NCBI GenBank assembly: GCA_030425705.1
Contig: JAUHZU010000003.1
Span: 62,001 to 126,000, forward strand
Reading direction: 5' to 3'
Origin: Phycisphaerae bacterium
GTDB taxonomy: Bacteria; Planctomycetota; Phycisphaerae; Phycisphaerales; Phycisphaeraceae
DNA: 64,000 bases
In this document: positions 57,561-64,000 of the stretch, one piece after another
Position numbering within the stretch: position 1 is the stretch's first letter
Layout: the number at the start of each line of letters is the position of its first letter
Program-made: the position numbers and the translations under genes
The notes under the pieces: model-generated
Databases searched by the model: none
The model's input: the letters and a program-made list of their open reading frames with translations, nothing else
What the model was told of the DNA's origin: nothing

Positions 57561-60560
57561 TTAAGAATCGCCCGCGTCGTGTTGAATGTCTTGTTCGGCA
57601 GGCGCTTTAGGGGGTGTCACGGTCGTGTTAGCATACCTGCTACGCGATCTACTACGAAACACACGAATAAAGAACTCATTAGCATCGACATGCATGTTTA
57701 GCTGAGATCGGGACGGCAAGGAACTCTTATCAATGCGCTGGTCGTGCTCAGTGCACATCTGAAGAATCGCTGTTACAGAGCGTGCCCCGTGGCGGAATCG
57801 GTCGATAGTGAGCATCCCATACAAGATATCCTCGTCGATAATGCTCAATCCCGATTCCTGTTCATCGATTGTGAGCTTGTTTGATTCGATCAGGCTTCGA
57901 ATCAATATTGCACGTCGAATCACCGGCTTGATCTGACCGGCTTTTGCATTGAGCCCAAGGATGTTAATATGACCGCGAAGCCTACTGATGAAATCTGGCC
58001 CTTTCTGCTGCCGAAATAGCTGCTGAGCATCACGTTTTTCAGCAGAAGTTTCTGCTTGTTCCACACCTGCCGGGGGAAAGGGGTCAAACTCTTCGAAGCT
58101 TCCGTAGATGCCGCCAGCGAACACGAAAATAGCTCGGCCGAGTTTGATTTGCTGCCGCGCGTCAAAAAATGATCCATCTTGCATTGGAGCAAGAAAGTAC
58201 TTCAGCCAGTAGAGTTGATCTTTATTGAAGCTCGCATCAAACTCGTCAAAGAACACGAGTGGCATTTTCCCGTCGTTGTTGACGCTGGCAACACGCTTGA
58301 GCGCTTCCCCCAGATCTTCCACGCCCCTAAACTGCGAGACGTTGAATTCTAGGAACTGTAGCTTACGTGTCGCGGCGGGGCGCGATTCGTTTACGCTGTT
58401 GACAATTTCCCTAACCCCGAACGACTTGCCAGAGCCGGGAGGACCGAAGACCGCGATCGAAACCGGTTTCCCTTGGATAGGAGAACTGCCCGGGTCTGTT
58501 TCCATGTAAGTTTTTATGAGATTCCGTATACTGCGAAAGCTTTCAATTTCAGATCGTTCAACTGTTGTCAAGTTGTTGAATCGAATCACCGGCACGTAGA
58601 CAGGGTTTAGTGTCTCTGGGCCGGAGTCTGGACGAGTCTCGGCTAGATTTGGGAACTCTGGCAACTCCTCCGGTGCCAATGTCATCTCGTCGCCTATCAC
58701 TCTGTCGTTAAGTCGGCATGCTGGCCGCCGAAGCGTGTGGTACAGTAAGTCCTCCTCTTTGCTTCTTTCTTCCCTAGTAAAGGTCTCGCTAAACAACTTG
58801 GTTCGGTTGAAGACTTTGTTTAGACCAAATCGGCAGATAGCAATAGCTAGATTGATCCTGCTTGCGTTACCCGCTTGCTCATCCGTGGTTGAATAGCCAG
58901 ATCCTTCTAGTGCCTCGCTGAGGATGTGCCAGCCACGGGCAGTTTGGTAGAGTGAACCTCGGGGGTGATCTAACACATGATTCGGAACAGCAACATAACC
59001 AATCCTCTGTGTCGAGGAACTTGGGCTCCCGTCTTCTTCGATTCTAAGCAGCTCGCTCTGCCCAAGCCGGATGGCTGGGGGAGACCCGTCCGAAAAAGTA
59101 TCTCTATCTCCGTTAGCCGGGGCCTCGGCACTGTCGTCTGACTTGTAGTCAAATGCTTTTAGGCACAAGTCGCGGATCAGTCTTGGTCCGATCTCTTTTG
59201 AGCCGCTGGAATTCTCACTAAACAAATCGCGCTGATAGCCTTTCGTGAAAGCACGTATCATTGCCGCGAGGGTGCCGTTAAGTACGTCTTTGAGAGTATC
59301 ATTGGCAGATTCATTAGGGCCTGCCGTGTACAAACCGTGTACTATTCCGCTGACAATCAATGCATTTTTTCCTACTATCCGTCCGTGACTAGCCTGATCT
59401 CGCACAATTCCGTCGCGAGCGAGAGGCACAAAATGTAGGCGCGCGGCACGGTGCTGGGTACGTGGATCATTGTACAGGTGCACGATTCCCGAAACGCCGA
59501 AACGTATGACCAAATGTGCAACCTCTGACAGCTTCCGCAACGTTGGAAACAATTTCATCTCAGTTGCCAAGTCTTCGACCGTTTGCTCTAGCGACAAGCG
59601 TCGACTGATGGCTGCGCCGGCGCGACGAAGCGGTGTAGCTGAACAGACGACACACACTTGTTTCGCATAATCTTCGTTGCCCAAGATTAGATTCCAGAAT
59701 CCTTGTGCCTTCCCATTCTCAGGTGGTTTGGGGAAGCAAGTGAAATCGGGTGCTGATCCAAAGAGATTGACGATGAGCCTTGGTGAAGTGGCATGTAGAT
59801 CCCGATCTAAAAACTGTTTGATAAAACTCAGGTAGGCCGAGTTATCTTCGCCGCCGTTTTCAAACCTGAGATCCCTAAACTCACCACCACCGTCATGCAC
59901 TACAAGAAGTTTATAGTTTTTGGGATCTACAGTCGGATCTTGCCCATGAAGTTTAGTGCGGGAAGAGGGTTTTTCATATGATTTGATTACGCTAAACTTT
60001 TCGTAGTCACTCGCTGAGATGCTCTGGGTTTCTAATGTGGTTGATGCTGGCGACTCGTCAGCATCAACCACCTTGAGCTCGACCAGCTGATTGATTCGGT
60101 GGTTCTCTTCGTATTTTTCTAGAAAATACAGATAGACATCTGTCGATTTAAGCCACGGAAGGCTTCCATTGTTATCTTTTCTGTTTTTGACTGTATCGGG
60201 TATTGGAGCAATAAAATCGAGGCCGTAACCGTCTTTTCCAGTAGTGTTTCTAAATGTCCCCAAGCATTCGTATAAAAAACCGGCCCCAGAGGGAACATTG
60301 ATGTCCCAAGAAACTCGTCGAGCTAGGCGGGAATCCACCGCACCGCCATCGTCGGGCATGTAGTATGCATAGGTGTCATACCCGAGATCGCCCAGTACGC
60401 CGATGCGTGCCGATGTTCCATCATCGCTCTTCTTTGTCATACAGTGAACCTTAGGAGATTGCCGGAAAAAGTGCAGATTGTCCATCAATATGCTAGGCCT
60501 AATCAACCAATAATCAAGTATTGATTTGAAGTTTATATGCCTTGTCGAGGCCTTCTTCAT
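57561..60560 (-). CDS. 999-residue AAA+ ATPase with an unassigned N-terminal half
   Basis: The AAA+ domain occupies about 690-900: Walker A VFGPPGSGKSFGVREIV (about 704-720), Walker B MPLVFFDEFDASF (about 762-774), a sensor region IFVFAGGIYGSFEEF, and an Arg in FISRLRGHINIL. A lid-type helical end follows. The N-terminal 600 residues contain motifs such as IGVLGDLGYDTYAYYM, YKLLVVHDGGGEFRDLRF and QVCVVCSATPLRRAGAAISRR plus HLVIRFGVSGIVHLYN. The layout is reminiscent of sugar-kinase-like (PfkB/ribokinase) strand-loop patterns, a tentative reading. The start ATG at 60560 has AGGAGG 8 bases upstream. Composition and location suggest a defence or stress ATPase; no partner gene is adjacent. Confidence 0.65.
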   Translation of the reverse strand: MKKASTRHINFKSILDYWLIRPSILMDNLHFFRQSPKVHCMTKKSDDGTSARIGVLGDLGYDTYAYYMPDDGGAVDSRLARRVSWDINVPSGAGFLYECLGTFRNTTGKDGYGLDFIAPIPDTVKNRKDNNGSLPWLKSTDVYLYFLEKYEENHRINQLVELKVVDADESPASTTLETQSISASDYEKFSVIKSYEKPSSRTKLHGQDPTVDPKNYKLLVVHDGGGEFRDLRFENGGEDNSAYLSFIKQFLDRDLHATSPRLIVNLFGSAPDFTCFPKPPENGKAQGFWNLILGNEDYAKQVCVVCSATPLRRAGAAISRRLSLEQTVEDLATEMKLFPTLRKLSEVAHLVIRFGVSGIVHLYNDPRTQHRAARLHFVPLARDGIVRDQASHGRIVGKNALIVSGIVHGLYTAGPNESANDTLKDVLNGTLAAMIRAFTKGYQRDLFSENSSGSKEIGPRLIRDLCLKAFDYKSDDSAEAPANGDRDTFSDGSPPAIRLGQSELLRIEEDGSPSSSTQRIGYVAVPNHVLDHPRGSLYQTARGWHILSEALEGSGYSTTDEQAGNASRINLAIAICRFGLNKVFNRTKLFSETFTREERSKEEDLLYHTLRRPACRLNDRVIGDEMTLAPEELPEFPNLAETRPDSGPETLNPVYVPVIRFNNLTTVERSEIESFRSIRNLIKTYMETDPGSSPIQGKPVSIAVFGPPGSGKSFGVREIVNSVNESRPAATRKLQFLEFNVSQFRGVEDLGEALKRVASVNNDGKMPLVFFDEFDASFNKDQLYWLKYFLAPMQDGSFFDARQQIKLGRAIFVFAGGIYGSFEEFDPFPPAGVEQAETSAEKRDAQQLFRQQKGPDFISRLRGHINILGLNAKAGQIKPVIRRAILIRSLIESNKLTIDEQESGLSIIDEDILYGMLTIDRFRHGARSVTAILQMCTEHDQRIDKSSLPSRSQLNMHVDANEFFIRVFRSRSRSRYANTTVTPPKAPAEQDIQHDAGDS

Positions 60561-61202
60561 CCTTCTCGCCTCCTAGCACAGCATCGCGTGGACTACACCA
60601 TTAACACTACGTCGGTCATCAGGCAACGCTATGTCCAAGCGATCTGCGATGCTGGCCATCGCCACCTTCATCACCCCAATCAAACCCCAATCCATATAGT
60701 GCGCATGCGCCAACCCGCGTCGGCGTACAGCTGGTCCGGCTGGACCGGCACCGATGCATTTGCCATCAATTCTTGTACATTGTGACATTGCCGTAAGGTA
60801 CCAGCTTCCGTCTTTCCGTACCATCACGATCCTCATGATATTCAGCGGAGGGTCTGGCTGCGCATCAGTGCCATGTAGACTTTTCAGCGAAGATCAGTAG
60901 ACATGCCAATTGGATTCGGAGGGGTGTGCCGCATAGTACAGCTTTATGCTCTGCGGAAGGCGATGTGGTTTCGTATTGCTGTTGAGCTGTAGCTCGTTTC
61001 CACACCGTTTGACTTGACAATCCCGTTGCATCCTCGCATCCGCCGTTCCGCGTCGCCAAGGGGCCGAGTCCTCGCCCCCGGAAGCCCCGGTACCCGGCGG
61101 ATTTCTTCCGGGGGCTGCGGGCCGCACCGATTCCCCTTGGCGCCGCGTCCCTGCGGTTGCTATTGGGTCTGCACGGTCAACTCAAACGAAAGGAAAACGA
61201 CC
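60561..61202. other. Long gap at the defence-island / plasmid-gene boundary
   Basis: Composition climbs from low to high G+C near 61020. TTGACA occurs at 61014-61019 without a clear -10. An 11-bp inverted repeat GCCCCCGGAAG (61074-61084) and CTTCCGGGGGC (61105-61115) encloses 20 bases. An 87-codon - strand frame (60573-60836) is possible but unsupported. No tRNA was recognised. Confidence 0.4.
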
Positions 61203-61493
61203 ATGACTACGACTACAACAACCAACCCACCCATCGACACGCTGCGTGACGGTGCCCTCAAGGCGACGATCTGGCGGAACTTCGGTGACCACGGGACGTT
61301 CTACAGCGTCGAGCTGAGCCGGACGTACATGCAGGGCGAGGCCTACAGGGACTCGCACAGCTTCAGCGGCACCGAGCCGCTGCAGGTGGCCCGGCTGGCC
61401 CAACTGGCCTACGACCGGATCGCCGAGCTGCGTGAAGCCGACAAGCTGGAAGCCGCGTCGGTCGATCCCGAGGAGGCCCGCCGTGGGTCGTAA
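61203..61493 (+). CDS. Small plasmid/ICE-type protein
   Basis: A 96-residue protein starting MTTTTTTNPPIDTLRDGALKATIWRN, with DHGTFYSVELSRTYMQGEAYRDSHSF and a helical acidic end. GAAAGGAAAA precedes the ATG by 6-8 bases. The W-R-N...Y-x-V-x-L-x-R-x-Y pattern resembles small single-domain proteins found repeatedly on plasmids and integrative elements. Function unknown. It overlaps the next gene by 11 bases. Confidence 0.6.
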   Translation: MTTTTTTNPPIDTLRDGALKATIWRNFGDHGTFYSVELSRTYMQGEAYRDSHSFSGTEPLQVARLAQLAYDRIAELREADKLEAASVDPEEARRGS

Positions 61494-61692
61494 CCCCGAC
61501 CGAGCCAGCCGCGTCACCGCGGCTGGCTTCGCCTTGGATCACTACCGTGCGTCTAAGGGAGAGGTGTCCATCAAGAGTGACGAGGTCGTCATTGATCTGC
61601 TGACCGACCTGCGTCACTACTGCGATGCACACGGGTACGACTTCGAGGAGTGCGATGGCATCGCCAACGCCCACTACCTCATCGAGCGGTAA
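61483..61692 (+). CDS. Small acidic protein coupled to the previous gene
   Basis: A 69-residue protein from GTG 61483, chosen because AGGAGG lies at 61471-61476 and because the frame is protein-like from there (VGRNPDRASRVTAAGFALDHY, then VVIDLLTDLRHYCDAHGYDFEEC). No family recognised. Its overlap with the upstream stop implies coupled translation. Confidence 0.55.
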   Translation: MGRNPDRASRVTAAGFALDHYRASKGEVSIKSDEVVIDLLTDLRHYCDAHGYDFEECDGIANAHYLIER

Positions 61693-61758
61693 GCCGCCGG
61701 CCGATCCGGTGTCCTGCCGGGTCGGCCCTTGTGTTTGGGTACGTCGGTGGTGTTTTGC

Positions 61759-62238
61759 TCAGATCGTCGGCCGATCGAACAGCCCGTGCTGTGGCTTCCC
61801 CGGCAGGAACCTGGCCGGTGGCCCGCAGAGGACGAAGGGGTCGCCGCGGTGCTCGACCCGGACGCCGTGGTAGAACCCGTCGGGGTCGTTCCGCGCCGCG
61901 GCGCAGTCGCGGGTCTTCTCGGCGTAGCTGACGGCCTCACCCTCGAACGTTTCTGCCGCGACGAGCAGGTAGGCCGTCGAGACCTCCACCACGCCGCCGA
62001 TCCCGCTCCCCACGTTGCTTGTGCAGACCCACTGCTTCCCCCGGAAGGTGAAGGGCCTGCGGACCTTGTTCGACTGGGCGATGTGGTCGGCGGAGTACGA
62101 GGCGTAGATGTCGCCTTCGTCGACGTGCTTCTGTGCGTGTTCGTCCCAGCGCCCGATCGCGAGCCGGTCGGGGTCGACGGTGTAGGTGTCGGAGGCCGCC
62201 GCCCGGAAGCCCCCGGAGATCCTTGTGGTGACGGTCAT
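61759..62238 (-). CDS. Plasmid/ICE-type protein of unknown function
   Basis: A 159-residue soluble protein starting MTVTTRISGGFRAAASDTYTV and containing KQWVCTSNVGSGIGGVVEVS and DPFVLCGPPARFLPG. It is the last gene of the - strand run headed by the ArdC-like gene and overlaps the preceding gene's stop by 4 bases. No family or catalytic motif was recognised. Confidence 0.5.
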   Translation of the reverse strand: MTVTTRISGGFRAAASDTYTVDPDRLAIGRWDEHAQKHVDEGDIYASYSADHIAQSNKVRRPFTFRGKQWVCTSNVGSGIGGVVEVSTAYLLVAAETFEGEAVSYAEKTRDCAAARNDPDGFYHGVRVEHRGDPFVLCGPPARFLPGKPQHGLFDRPTI

Positions 62239-62819
62239 GCCGGCCCCGCTTCACGGTGTTGCGTTGCCAACGGTTCTCGCGCCAAGAGATTACTTCCGGG
62301 GGTTCCGGGGGATCCGGGGGTGTTGAGTTGTTCGGCGACTTCGGCGAGCCAGTGGGCGAGCGCCTCGGCGGCGTCGGGGCCGAGCTGGATGCAGTAGCGT
62401 TCGAGGACCTCGCCGAAGAAGGTGTTGACAGCGGCCTGCTCGTCGTGGAGGGCTTCGACGGCGGCGAGGCGGTTGCTGCCGGGCCGTGCGTGGTGGCGCA
62501 GTCGGGCGGCGACGCGTTCGAGCTCGGCGGTGTCCTGGATGAGGTCGAAGAGGACCTGGGCGGCGTGTTCGACGTAGGCCGCGACCTCTTCCTCGTAGGA
62601 GATGCCTGGCGTTGGTGGTGTGTCACCGGTGTCCCAGACGTCTTCCGGGGGCATAAGGAAGTCGTGTGCCGAGAGGGTGATATCGCGGTGCGGGTGGTAG
62701 GCGTGGAGCAACCCGCCGGCGGCGACGAACTGGGGTGCAGTGCGTGGCCCGGTGAGGTGGACGGTGAGCCGTTGGCCGGTGTAGGTGTTGAAGGGGAGGA
62801 CGACTTGCTGCTGGGTCAT
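62235..62819 (-). CDS. Accessory protein, paralogue 1
   Basis: A 194-residue protein starting MTQQQVVLPFNTYTGQRLTV. The middle segment YVEHAAQVLFDLIQDTAELERVA and later HWLAEVAEQLNTP parallel the next protein upstream (YVECTAQELFERVRDALALQELA; RWIDRLVERAD), so the two arose by tandem duplication. The end is Pro/Gly-rich (TPGSPGTPGSN), encoded by a TTCCGGGGG tandem. Its start overlaps the stop of the previous gene (ATGA). Function unknown. Confidence 0.55.
   Translation of the reverse strand: MTQQQVVLPFNTYTGQRLTVHLTGPRTAPQFVAAGGLLHAYHPHRDITLSAHDFLMPPEDVWDTGDTPPTPGISYEEEVAAYVEHAAQVLFDLIQDTAELERVAARLRHHARPGSNRLAAVEALHDEQAAVNTFFGEVLERYCIQLGPDAAEALAHWLAEVAEQLNTPGSPGTPGSNLLAREPLATQHREAGPA
62294..62320 (-). 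repeat. Tandem TTCCGGGGG words
   Basis: Three 9-base units head to tail (TTCCGGGGG, TTCCGGGGG, ATCCGGGGG), coding for TPGSPGTPGS on the - strand. Same word as in the parA-partner gene. Confidence 0.75.
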
Positions 62820-63403
62820 GGCATGCTCCCGACGCTGGGCTTGGGGACGGCACAGACTGCGCCCTCGCCCCGTGCCGCATCGGCCCGCTCAACCAGCCGG
62901 TCGATCCAGCGGCCTAGGTCGTTGGCGGCCGGCTCGCCCAGCAGCTCGGCGACCTCGGCGAGCTGGTCGCTGTAGTGACGGCAGGCGGTGAGGTGCAGCC
63001 GCCGCAGCGCACGCGCGATCTCGGCCCGGCCGTAGAGGGTGCTGCCCTGTTGGAACCGGTCGGCGAGTTCTTGGAGTGCCAGTGCGTCGCGTACCCGCTC
63101 GAAGAGCTCTTGGGCGGTGCACTCGACATAGGACGCGACCCGCTCTTCATCCGACGCCACGCCCAGCTCGCCGAGGCGTTCATCGTCGATCCATGCGTCC
63201 TCGGGCATCGGGTAGCCCAGGGCCGGCAGCGTCTCACCGGTCGCGCGGACGGTCGCCGTCAGCCGCCCGGCACGGGCGGCGATGCACACCACCTCCGCGT
63301 GTGCAGTGGCCACGGAGCACGAGCCGTGTTCCTGTCGGCACGCCGCTACAGGCATCCGCGCCGGGGTGTCGAAGGGCAGTTGTGATTGCGGATCGGTCAT
63401 CAC
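62816..63403 (-). CDS. Accessory protein, paralogue 2
   Basis: A 195-residue protein starting MMTDPQSQLPFDTPARMPVA. Its central and C-terminal helices (YVECTAQELFERVRDAL; LLGEPAANDLGRWIDRL) match paralogue 1. It starts 5 bases after the ArdC-like gene and overlaps paralogue 1 by 4 bases, so the four genes form one transcription unit. Function unknown. Confidence 0.55.
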   Translation of the reverse strand: MMTDPQSQLPFDTPARMPVAACRQEHGSCSVATAHAEVVCIAARAGRLTATVRATGETLPALGYPMPEDAWIDDERLGELGVASDEERVASYVECTAQELFERVRDALALQELADRFQQGSTLYGRAEIARALRRLHLTACRHYSDQLAEVAELLGEPAANDLGRWIDRLVERADAARGEGAVCAVPKPSVGSMP

Positions 63404-63407
63404 GCCC

Positions 63408-64000
63408 TCACCCCACCCGGCAGGCCATCAGGTCTGCACCCACTCCCGCGGGCCCGCCCAGTGCCCGGCCCCGGAGCGCTATCGTTGCCGGGGGTCGGGT
63501 CGGCGCTGCCGCCTCGGCGACGGCCTCGAAGGCCTGGCCAAGGATGAGGTCGGCGGCGCGTTGGCCCTGCCCGGCGGCCTGGATGACCAGCTTCTTGTCG
63601 GCCTTGATCTGTCTGCGCCAGCCGTCGATGTAGGCGGCGGACTGCTCGATGGTGGGCGGGCTGATGCCGGCCGCGGCGGCGAGGAAGGCGGCCCCCATCT
63701 CGGCGACGAGCTCTTCCTTGGAGTACTCGGCCGACCCGAAGGGTGCCGTCGGCTTCACACTCCCCGGCTCTCTTCCGGGGACCACCCGGAAGGCCTCCCG
63801 GTTCAGTCTCCGGGGGTGCCCGGTGGAGTGGGCCAGCTCGTGGAAGAGCGTGGCGTAGTAGGCCTCGCGGTCGACGAACCGCGCTGATGGCGGGATGCGG
63901 ACGGTGTCGGTATCGGCCCGGTAGTAGGCGCTGCCCCCGCCGCGTTCGATCACGGGCGGCCGCTCGTACCCGGCGACGATCCGCTCGGCCTCCTCCAGCG
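63408..64000 (-). CDS. ArdC-like antirestriction zincin, 3' part
   Basis: The frame runs off the window's right edge, so only the C-terminal 196 residues are seen. The zincin motif is AYYATLFHELAHSTGHPRRLNRE (HExxH), followed by EYSKEELVAEMGAAFLAAAAGI and QSAAYIDGWRRQIKADKKLVIQAAGQGQRAADLILG, the conserved ArdC C-terminal helices. ArdC proteins protect incoming conjugative DNA from restriction; the N-terminal ssDNA-binding domain lies outside. It heads a four-gene run and supports a mobile-element origin for this region. Confidence 0.85.
   Translation of the reverse strand, partial: LEEAERIVAGYERPPVIERGGGSAYYRADTDTVRIPPSARFVDREAYYATLFHELAHSTGHPRRLNREAFRVVPGREPGSVKPTAPFGSAEYSKEELVAEMGAAFLAAAAGISPPTIEQSAAYIDGWRRQIKADKKLVIQAAGQGQRAADLILGQAFEAVAEAAAPTRPPATIALRGRALGGPAGVGADLMACRVG

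Noticed and set aside
60573-60836. 87-codon - strand frame upstream of the AAA+ gene
   Set aside because: No ribosome-binding site or family; could be a decayed fragment but cannot be supported.

Overview
The window is about 60-65% G+C over its first 50 kb and reads as a chromosome of Planctomycetota, most likely class Phycisphaerae (inference). Pointers are an archaeal/eukaryotic-type prolyl-tRNA synthetase tail, many small secreted or membrane proteins of planctomycete style, dockerin-like EF-hand modules, a giant YD/RHS protein, and a palindromic repeat encoding the 'GILPV...QDAC' peptide inside a gene.

Region 1 (1-34.7 kb) is core chromosome. It holds proS (partial), a frameshifted lipoprotein-like gene, an M50-like protease, a PPC-repeat exported protein and rpsT. 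A promoter-to-terminator noncoding segment (5.25-5.57 kb) follows, then the + strand run nusA-infB-rbfA-HhH glycosylase-hisG-TPR protein, then gyrB with two membrane proteins. On the - strand come rplM-rpsI and a coiled-coil/chain-length-type membrane protein. After them lie an ABC ATPase, a macrodomain protein, trmL, mfd, a GNAT acetyltransferase and ligA. Much of this is the information-processing core: translation initiation, ribosome assembly, topology and DNA repair.

Region 2 (34.7-40.6 kb) starts directly upstream of ligA and looks plasmid- or ICE-derived. It has a Pro-rich excisionase-like HTH protein, a perfect DnaA-box match, a ParA ATPase overlapping a probable partition partner, a 58-aa protein, two strongly structured noncoding blocks and two membrane-anchored proteins.

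Region 3 (40.7-50.5 kb) is one 3109-aa secreted YD/RHS protein with two lectin-like modules and a dockerin-like module embedded in it. Its C-terminal 350 residues are encoded by distinctly A+T-richer DNA. A 174-aa gene starts 2 bases after its stop. This is the layout of a polymorphic toxin and its immunity gene.

Region 4 (50.8-60.6 kb) is a defence island of lower G+C. Two related, decayed IS3-family remnants bracket a 5-TM membrane protein and a tightly overlapping three-gene operon. The operon encodes a DUF4297 (Cap4-like) nuclease, a small middle component and a DUF3732-type SMC/Rad50-like ATPase with a CxxC hook, matching the Lamassu / ABC-three-component architecture. Beyond it lie a 109-aa orphan and a convergent 999-aa AAA+ protein with an unassigned N-terminal half.

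Region 5 (61.0-64 kb) returns to high G+C and carries small plasmid/ICE-type genes. A four-gene - strand run is headed by an ArdC-like antirestriction zincin that leaves the window.

The best candidates for new biology are the RHS/dockerin toxin with its immunity gene, the 999-aa AAA+ protein beside the Lamassu-like operon, and two unassigned structured RNA candidates (5.29-5.57 kb and 38.05-38.22 kb). No tRNA, rRNA or CRISPR array was recognised.
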